Shown in pieces: positions 19,603 through 25,437 of a stretch of 25,437 nucleotides of DNA. The first letter of the stretch is position 1. Each line of letters begins with the position of its first letter. The translations under genes were made by a program, and so were the position numbers. The stretch covers positions 1 to 25,437 of the forward strand of contig LXFE01000280.1 of NCBI GenBank assembly GCA_001929475.1. The letters are read 5' to 3'. The notes under the pieces were generated by a model. That model did no database searches, was not told the origin of the DNA, and saw only the letters and a list, made by a program, of their open reading frames with translations. The DNA comes from Neolecta irregularis DAH-3 (lineage: Eukaryota; Ascomycota; Neolectomycetes; Neolectales; Neolectaceae).

Positions 19603-19706
19603 TCACTATTACATTACATCTTAGACCGCTACTATAGCATCCATCTTGTCAAGATATAGTACAATTAGGTGCTATAGTAGCGGTCTAAGATGTAATGTAA
19701 TAGTGA
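19603..19706. repeat. Perfect 37-bp inverted repeat (foldback)
   Basis: Bases 19603-19639 are the exact reverse complement of 19670-19706. The 30-base spacer contains a second small palindrome (ATCTTG-T-CAAGAT at 19643-19655). The whole 104 bp could fold into a long hairpin. No coding frame and no clear target-site duplication flank it. It starts 160 bp after the RING gene stop and ends 63 bp from the 3' end of the tRNA-Thr. Confidence 0.95.
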
Positions 19707-19769
19707 GGATAATCAAGGCTAGGGAAAAGGATGGAACATGCCGTATGAACTAGTGCATGTATAAAATAC

Positions 19770-19848
19770 TGCCCACAGCCGGAATCGAACCAGCGATCTT
19801 CGCTTGTCGTAGTACGAGAGCGACGCTATACCACTAAGCCATGCGGGC
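19770..19848 (-). tRNA. tRNA-Thr (CGT anticodon) with 7-nt intron
   Basis: A 79-nt minus-strand tRNA. The acceptor stem pairs GCCCGCA with TGTGGGC (one G-U), with discriminator A. The anticodon stem TCGCT/AGCGA encloses 14 nt: loop CTCGTA, a 7-nt intron CTACGAC, and A. This gives anticodon CGT. The intron contains TACGA, complementary to TCGTA of the anticodon loop, the usual anticodon-intron pairing. The T-arm is GCTGG-TTCGATT-CCGGC. A TTTT follows 3'. Confidence 0.93.
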
Positions 19849-20125
19849 TAATTAGTGTCTTGGAGATGCCAGACATGTCTATAAGATCTTTGCCACCTTC
19901 CTGTCATTTGATTGAAAGTTGAAGAAGCTAGAAGATGCATTATGGTTCGCTTAATCTTCTACAAGAATAGTCAAACAAGAATAAACTGCAGGTCTAATTA
20001 AATTCAAGAGTTGTTTGTTATATGCCCTTAATTCTCATGACCATCAATTAGTCCAAGAACCGAGAGTACTTCTCCTCAGCGCCTGAGGTCTGAATATCGA
20101 TTCCTGAAACGCTACAACAGCTACA

Positions 20126-22010
20126 ATGTTCCAGGGTGAACGCGCGAATTTTCTCGCCGGTATCAAAACAGATGCGGAGGACATTCGAAACCAAAACGGT
20201 ACAAAAGAACCTAAAAGATCGATCAAGAATTAATTTTAGTTTTGGCTACTCAATCTATTGCAAATGTTTTAAAATCATCGCTCGGGCCGGTTGGACTGGA
20301 CAAAATGCTTGTAGATGATATCGGAGTATGATCGAGTCGTTCTGATGATCATTAATCGAGCAGGATGTGACAGTGACAAATGATGGAGCTACTATTCTCA
20401 GCCTTCTCGACGTTGAACACCCTGCAGGTCGCATTCTCGTTGAACTAGCCCAGCAGCAGGACAAAGAAGTGGGTGACGGGACTACTTCTGTCGTTCTTGT
20501 TGCAGCGGAGCTTTTGCGGAGAGCGAATGAATTGGTCAAGAATAACATCCATCCTACTACCATTATTACCGGTTATCGATTAGCATTGAGAGAAGCTACC
20601 AAGTATATCATCGAAGTTATGAGCAACTCTGTTGAGAGTCTTGGAAAAGAGTGTCTTCTTAACGTTGCAAAGACTTCAATGTCGAGTAAAATTATTGGGA
20701 GGTCTGATTTTCCACCTATAGTCTCACTGATTTTCAAAGTGATTCGGATTTCTTCGCAAATATGGTAGTCGATGCTATGCAATATGTCAAAGCTACAAAC
20801 AACCGTAATGAAGTGCGGTATCCAGTAAAAGCTGTAAATATTTTGAAGGCACATGGTCAGAGTGCTCTCGAATCGATATTAGTTAAGGGCTACGCCCTTA
20901 ATTGCACTGTTGCCAGTCAAGGTATATATCACATAAGTATATGTTCTAAGCTCTAGCAATGAAGACAAAGATCACTGGAGCCAAAATTGCCTGTCTCGAC
21001 ATGAATTTACAAAAAACAAAAATGGCCCTTGGCGTTCATGTTACAATTGATGATCCTGATCAGCTCGAAGCGATTCGCAAACGAGAAGCTTCAATCACTT
21101 TAGAACGTATCCAAAAAATCCTTAACAGCGGTGCCAACGTTATCCTTACGACGAAGGGCATTGATGACTTATGTCTAAAGTCATTTGTGGAAGCTGGTGC
21201 CATTGCGGTAAGAAGATGCAAGAAGGAGGACTTGAGACGTATTGCAAAGGCTTCAGGAGCGACTCTAATCAGCACTCTATCAAATTTAGATGGCGAAGAG
21301 GTATTTGAAACTTCTTCTCTTGGATATGCGGAGGAAGTTATCCAAGAAAAGATCTCGGATGATGAATGTATCCTCATTAAAGGAACAAAGGCGTTTAGCT
21401 CGGCGAGTATCATTCTTAGAGGGCCCAATGGTTATTATGCCCGGAGATACAAACAGCTGATTTTTAGATTATCAGTTGGAAGAAATGGAACGCTCGATCC
21501 ATGATGCACTTTCCGTAATCAAACGAGCGCTCGAAAGCGGCCGCGTCGTTCCTGGCGGAGGAGCAGTTGAGACGGCATTGAACATATATTTGGAAAATTT
21601 TGCCACCACTTTGGTATACTGTTCCAAGATAATGTTCTAATCGACAGAGCTCTAGAGAACAGCTCGCTATTGCCGAGTTTGCTGCTTCACTACTAACAAT
21701 ACCCAAGACTCTTGCTGTCAATGCCGCGAAAGACTCTTCTGAACTTGTTGCCAAACTCAGAGCATACCATGCTGCTGCTCAAGGTGCTCCGGAAAGTGAT
21801 ATCAAACGACGAAAGAGAAAGAACTATGGTTTAGATTTAATCAACGGGACCCTCCGGGATAACATAACCGCTGGCGTCCTTGAGCCTACTATGTCTAAAG
21901 TGAAGAGCTTGAAGAGTGCAGTTGAAGCTTCAATCTCGATCTTGAGAATCGATAGCTACATTGAAGTAGACCCAGAAAAGCAAAGGGAAGATGATGGGCA
22001 TGGTCATTAG
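20126..22010 (+). CDS. CCT1: CCT1, alpha subunit of the TRiC/CCT chaperonin
   Basis: Exons are 20126-20198, 20240-20325, 20364-20701, 20740-20921, 20957-21430, 21468-21613 and 21648-22010 (553 aa). All six introns are GT-AG (34-41 nt). Conserved group II chaperonin elements are in place: [24 protein letters not shown], the ATPase motif [25 protein letters not shown], the apical region [20 protein letters not shown] with [12 protein letters not shown], and GGGAVETAL. The subunit-specific stretch [17 protein letters not shown] identifies alpha. It forms one eighth of each ring of the cytosolic complex that folds actin and tubulin. The N-terminus before GERANFLAG is short, and a small upstream exon is possible. 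The C-terminus ends DGHGH. Confidence 0.95.
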
Positions 22011-23450
22011 ATTTTCCACTTGATTTCACAGTTGCTGTATGTGAATAAGACTCAGTAGAGACTCGAAGGAATAACGACAATGAAAACTTGAGTCTACTGT
22101 CCAAGATTCTCACAGCTCATAGCTGTAATAAAGACCGCAGCAAGAGAATGATCAGAGGGATGATAGAAATTCACTTAAACTACACTCGTTTGCAGAAAGA
22201 CCCACAAGAACCGCCACATTGTTATCGAAAAAAGTAAGTTAATCCTTTCCTTACCAATGAATATTATGATTGAGCATCTTGTTCGTCTGTTGGTGAGATA
22301 GAGTGATGATGTTCATTTTATTTGAAAGTGTCTTGAGTTGGTCGTGAGACTTTGTGACGACACTCAGTCGACATATACCTGACAGCCCGAAAAAATTCAT
22401 TCACAAGGATCAATAGATCTACTGTTGTGAAATTCCGTTGATCTTTTTCGGAAACGAGTAGCTTAAAGGATCCACGTGATCAGCGGACTCTTGAAGCAAG
22501 CCCTCTGATATGACCCAGCATTGTCCATACGGAATATGCTGTTCTACATTACACTGGCCACCTTCTTCGCTCTCGTTGTTGATGTCCTGGAAATAGTCAG
22601 CTCAAATGCTGTTGGCTATCCTTAAAACGGAATGTAATACATTCCCTGATCTTGGTGTGTTCTAACAACAGACATTGTCACTCCGACTCATTTTTCAAGA
22701 TCTACTTGTGAAATTTATGAAAAAGATCTCCTCTTGATTGCTATCTAGCAATATAATGTCTCGAGAGGTGTTTACCAACTTCGAAATTGCATAATGATTC
22801 TTTGCGCCTCGTGATTCATCCGAGTCAAGATTTATTTTCTGTACCCTGGAAGATAATTCGAGAAATCCAGACAGATAGCCTAGAGAACCTTTGCATAGTA
22901 ATATCGGATTTCAATTGCACGTTTGGTACTTGATGGTCATCAACCCAAGGGATGTTTTTTTCTTTTGCACCGAGAATACTTTTAATGATTGTATTTCGGC
23001 ATCTTGTGTTGGTAGCTGAAACATATAAAAACCCTCTTTTTTCCTTCATCACTCCAGTTCCAGAAATGTTCATCGTATCTGCCTTTCTCGTCGCTTCCGC
23101 GGACGTTATGTGTGGGGACTTGGAGTTTCCCCATACTAACTCGAATCCCAGGCACCACAGCCTCCACGTAACCTTTGTGGGTAACTAAAGGAACTGTCAA
23201 GGGAAGCCGCCAGCGTCGTGGCCTCGCCCATTCTGGATAATCATAGGATTTGCCACCGGGTACGTCACAGGGAGGCAAAGAGGCAAATGACGGTAGTGTG
23301 CATATGTGCTGATTTGTATATAAGTAGCACCTACCCTGACTAGCAGGCTAGCCTTTCACGAGATATAGTTACATCTCTTCTAAGTAACTACGCTAGAATA
23401 CCCAATCAAAGTCTCACCCAGCATCAAAACCAAGTTCGCGTGCTGACACT
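22011..23450. other. Gene-poor region
   Basis: No gene is supported over 1.4 kb. Noted items: a stop-bounded 29-codon frame at 22536-22625 beginning with a hydrophobic signal-like segment; a diverged direct repeat (AGATCTACT...TGTGAAATT at about 22420 and 22699); a broken stem (CCGAAAAA at about 22387 with TTTTTCGG at about 22447, and GATCAA/TTGATC inside it); and a TATATAAG at 23317-23324. Confidence 0.4.
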
Positions 23451-23621
23451 ATGTCTACGCACAAACCCTGCTTGATTTTAACGAGAACACCAGATCATTC
23501 AAGGTTTTCTGAATCAAAACGCACTGCAGTTCGAACTGGACGTTTGCCGAAAACTCCTGTCGCTCCAGCGGTTCCAGTCCCCAAGTTAATGGAAAATACA
23601 AAACGTTCCAAGTCTGTATAA
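23451..23621 (+). CDS. Possible small basic protein (56 aa)
   Basis: An ATG-to-TAA frame of 56 codons lies 127 bp downstream of a TATATAAG element. The product is basic (pI clearly high), rich in Thr, Arg, Pro and Ser, with a PKTPVAPAVPVPK stretch and no hydrophobic segment. Composition is more protein-like than surrounding frames, but no family is recognised. It could be a first exon, since a GT follows near the stop, or simply chance. Confidence 0.3.
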   Translation: MSTHKPCLILTRTPDHSRFSESKRTAVRTGRLPKTPVAPAVPVPKLMENTKRSKSV

Positions 23622-24144
23622 GGTACTGTGCTTGGAGAAGAGTTGTATGGATGGTTCTGCTTGTCGTCAATTGTATATATAAGCCAAGATGTATATATAA
23701 GTCTAGATATTGCAAACTATCTAGGCTGTTTAAATTCTCGACTGCATGACATCCGTAGTATGTCTTCATTTACGTCCAAGATACGTCAGACTCATAGCAC
23801 GGCAATCCTTTTTTTGAGAGATTGTAGAACGAGGAGCATTTTCGCGGGTTTGCACCATAATCCTATAGTCTTCCCCGAGACTTTTTTGAGTGCAGCTGAC
23901 AGAATTATCGAACTGGTTTGCACTTTTTATTATAACTTGACTAGAAATAGTCTTTATCATTTCCAAATCATAATCATACTCTCTGGGTTGTGCAGCGATA
24001 GTGCAGCGCTCTTTGCAACATGCATTGACATCGGTTTCGAGGCAATTTCCTTTGTGTAATTTGCCACAGCCGACTAGTTCAATATAAATCTCTCGAAGCC
24101 TAATCACTTGATTACAAGGGTATTAGAGAATGATGGACTAACAG

Positions 24145-24509
24145 GTTCCGCGCGAAATGTAAAATACTTCTTACAGCAAGGGAATGGGCTTGTTGAGTCA
24201 CTTCTAAATATTCCTTACTTGCTGCATTTAACTGACAGACAATACAACGTGGCAATAGCCACTTGATATTCTCTCAGCTAATTCCATAAGCATACTTCTT
24301 AGTTCAAGGTAAGTTTTTTCTATAGCACCATGGTTCAGATCTTGATGAGCCTTTAGAATCCAATTGTATGCATGATTAATAGTGCTGCTGGTTCCTGTAG
24401 AGGTGGATCACGGATAACAGGCATCTAGGTGGGTTAGAAAGCTTTGAGTGGGTGTGGTGGCGGTGATTATTTCCCTTTAGGTTCTCGTATTTTACATTTC
24501 GCGCGGAAC
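24145..24509 (-). mobile_element. 365-bp element bounded by 23-bp inverted repeats, decayed integrase-like content
   Basis: Bases 24145-24167 are the exact reverse complement of 24487-24509 (23 bp, starting GTTCCGCGCGAAATG). ACAG precedes the left end and overlaps the right end, so a target duplication is unclear. Between the arms, the minus strand encodes HQDLNHGAIEKTYLELRS and, after a frame change, RCIVCQLNAASKEYLE. This H-x4-H ... C-x2-C arrangement resembles the zinc-binding HHCC domain of retroviral-type integrases. The frames are broken, so any gene is dead. Whether the repeats belong to a DNA transposon, or formed when a retroelement fragment inverted or was inserted, is open. Confidence 0.45.
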
Positions 24510-25026
24510 AGATGACATGTGATGTCCATATCACCACCAGTATCCGTGAAAGCCAACAAGAACGATGAGAAAGACCAAACAAAATTTTCACAAGCTTTCT
24601 AATTTCTTTTCAAAAAAACCTGTGTTAGAAGCAGACTTGAGACCCGGAATGGCAAAATTACTCGATAAATTCTATAGGAAGAGATGGATATCCAGACCAC
24701 TTTAGATACCATCGACACTACATGTCGTTCCATGAAACATGTTCGAGTTCGATTGATTGGGTTGATTTGGGATTTGAGAATTTAAAAATTGTTAGATGAT
24801 TTTCAGATATCCTAATCTAGGACTCAAGTCGCCCTATAGTGGTTTGCGATTCAAATAATTGTGCCAACTGATTTATCTAGAAAAGATCCTTCTGTAAGTA
24901 TTCCTTGTTATGCTGTGCATTAGTTCATCTCATTCTACCGTTGGTGCACTTTTCTAGCCTGCCTCATATACTTGCCCGCCTTACGGATCTCGCACAAGTT
25001 ATATTTCACATAACCAGTTCTGGCAT
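24510..25026. other. Region upstream of the YTP1-like gene
   Basis: No gene model held. A short plus-strand stretch at about 24680-24740 reads EEMDIQTTLDTIDTTC and looks coding-like, but no partner exon was found. The remainder should contain the promoter of the 25027 gene. Confidence 0.3.
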
Positions 25027-25437
25027 ATGCCCAATATCGCAGACGCAATTACTCGGTTGCTCCTTCTTTTAAAATGGAGATCAACGCTAAGTATCCTCAA
25101 TAAGATAAACAAATATACAAAGGCAACCCCTGCTCTGCTTCCACTCGATACACATATCGGAATGTTGTACGTCTCCTTGAATGATTTGCATAAACGTCAT
25201 GAACACCACAATGAGAATATTACCATGGGTGAAATGATTTCCGAGGATCCGATTGATATGATTTTATGGTTACATATCATATTCATGTTTTTATCGTTTG
25301 CGATTATTTTTCCAATTGGAATGGTAGTGATTACTCTGGCAGTTGTTGATGCTAGATATTTGGATTGAAAAAGTCTCGATGGCATGTTCCTGTGCAGATT
25401 ACAGGGACGGTATTAATGGGTACGTTGTCGTTCCGAT
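25027..25437 (+). CDS. YTP1-like multi-pass membrane protein, 5' part
   Basis: The exon 25027-25341 is joined by a 32-nt GT-AG intron (25342-25373) to 25374 onward, and the gene runs off the window. The visible protein has a weakly hydrophobic N-terminus, a His-rich stretch KRHEHHNENI, then EDPIDMILWLHIIFMF and FAIIFPIGMVVITLA joined to SRWHVPVQITGTVLMG. DPID-x-LxxH, FPxGM and SRWHVPxQ are hallmarks of the fungal DUF2427/YTP1 membrane proteins, which resemble cytochrome b561-type folds; their function is not established. The start is uncertain because the N-terminus is poorly conserved. Confidence 0.65.

Noticed and set aside
22303-22382. Possible C/D box snoRNA (GTGATGA ... CTGA)
   Set aside because: The boxes are 70 nt apart, but there is no terminal stem, and D' and C' boxes are not convincing.
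22387-22454. Interrupted inverted repeat CCGAAAAA/TTTTTCGG with GATCAA/TTGATC
   Set aside because: Arms are short, AT-rich and separated by a 13-nt one-sided bulge; weak as an element or terminator.
23100-23240. Structured-RNA candidate with TACTAAC and GGGGACT/AGTTTCCCC hairpin
   Set aside because: TACTAAC here may be a branch site or chance; the sequence does not match U1, U2, U4, U5, U6, SRP or RNase P signatures that I know.
23766-24107. 113-aa minus-strand frame with several Cys residues
   Set aside because: No ATG at its start, no recognised family, and an equally long frame exists on the other strand; not enough to call a gene.

Overview
The window is nuclear DNA of an ascomycete fungus. 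Genes are densely packed on both strands and cut by many very short introns (mostly 33-42 nt, with CTAAT/CTGAT/CTAAC-like branch sites just before the acceptor). Protein matches are fungal, and some (PPS1, SYN8, the DOPA-dioxygenase-like protein, the EF-hand mitochondrial carrier) read like filamentous or early-diverging ascomycete versions. A Taphrinomycotina-like lineage is my guess from intron size; this is inference. I built the gene models by eye: exons were joined where reading frame, splice signals and a remembered conserved protein agreed. I resolved about 56 introns this way.

Layout. 1-1400: a decayed Ty3/gypsy pol fragment, a decayed tRNA-Ser and an intact tRNA-Ser(AGA). 1573-4870 (+): two phosphatases in tandem, PPS1-like dual-specificity phosphatase and PP2A catalytic subunit. 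5057-6371: RIP1 (Rieske Fe-S protein, -) head-to-head with a CMC1-like twin-CX9C protein (+), both serving the respiratory chain. 6981-7637 (+): an unrecognised protein with a C-terminal membrane span. 7860-8656 (-): SYN8-like Qc-SNARE. 8657-9267: palindrome, GC-rich 17-bp tandem repeat and a CCAAT/CRE/TATA promoter. 9268-9689 (+): small mitochondrial protein. 9843-10439 (-): unrecognised 148-aa single-pass membrane protein. 10440-12886: poorly resolved small basic or lineage-specific genes. 13128-13790 (+): DOPA 4,5-dioxygenase-family protein. 13913-14903 (-): cyclin C. 15048-16841 (+): calcium-regulated mitochondrial carrier. 17340-18226 (-): REV7. 18275-19442 (+): RING/TRAF-type zinc-finger protein. 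19603-19848: a 37-bp perfect inverted repeat and an intron-containing tRNA-Thr(CGT). 20126-22010 (+): CCT1. 22011-25026: gene-poor, with a 23-bp terminal-inverted-repeat element. 25027-end (+): start of a YTP1-like membrane protein.

There is no operon-like logic, but several divergent pairs share very short intergenic promoters: RIP1/CMC1 109 bp, REV7/RING 48 bp, cyclin C/carrier 144 bp. The most unusual feature is splicing. Three confident GC-AG introns and two junctions with no usable GT or GC donor occur in conserved housekeeping genes.
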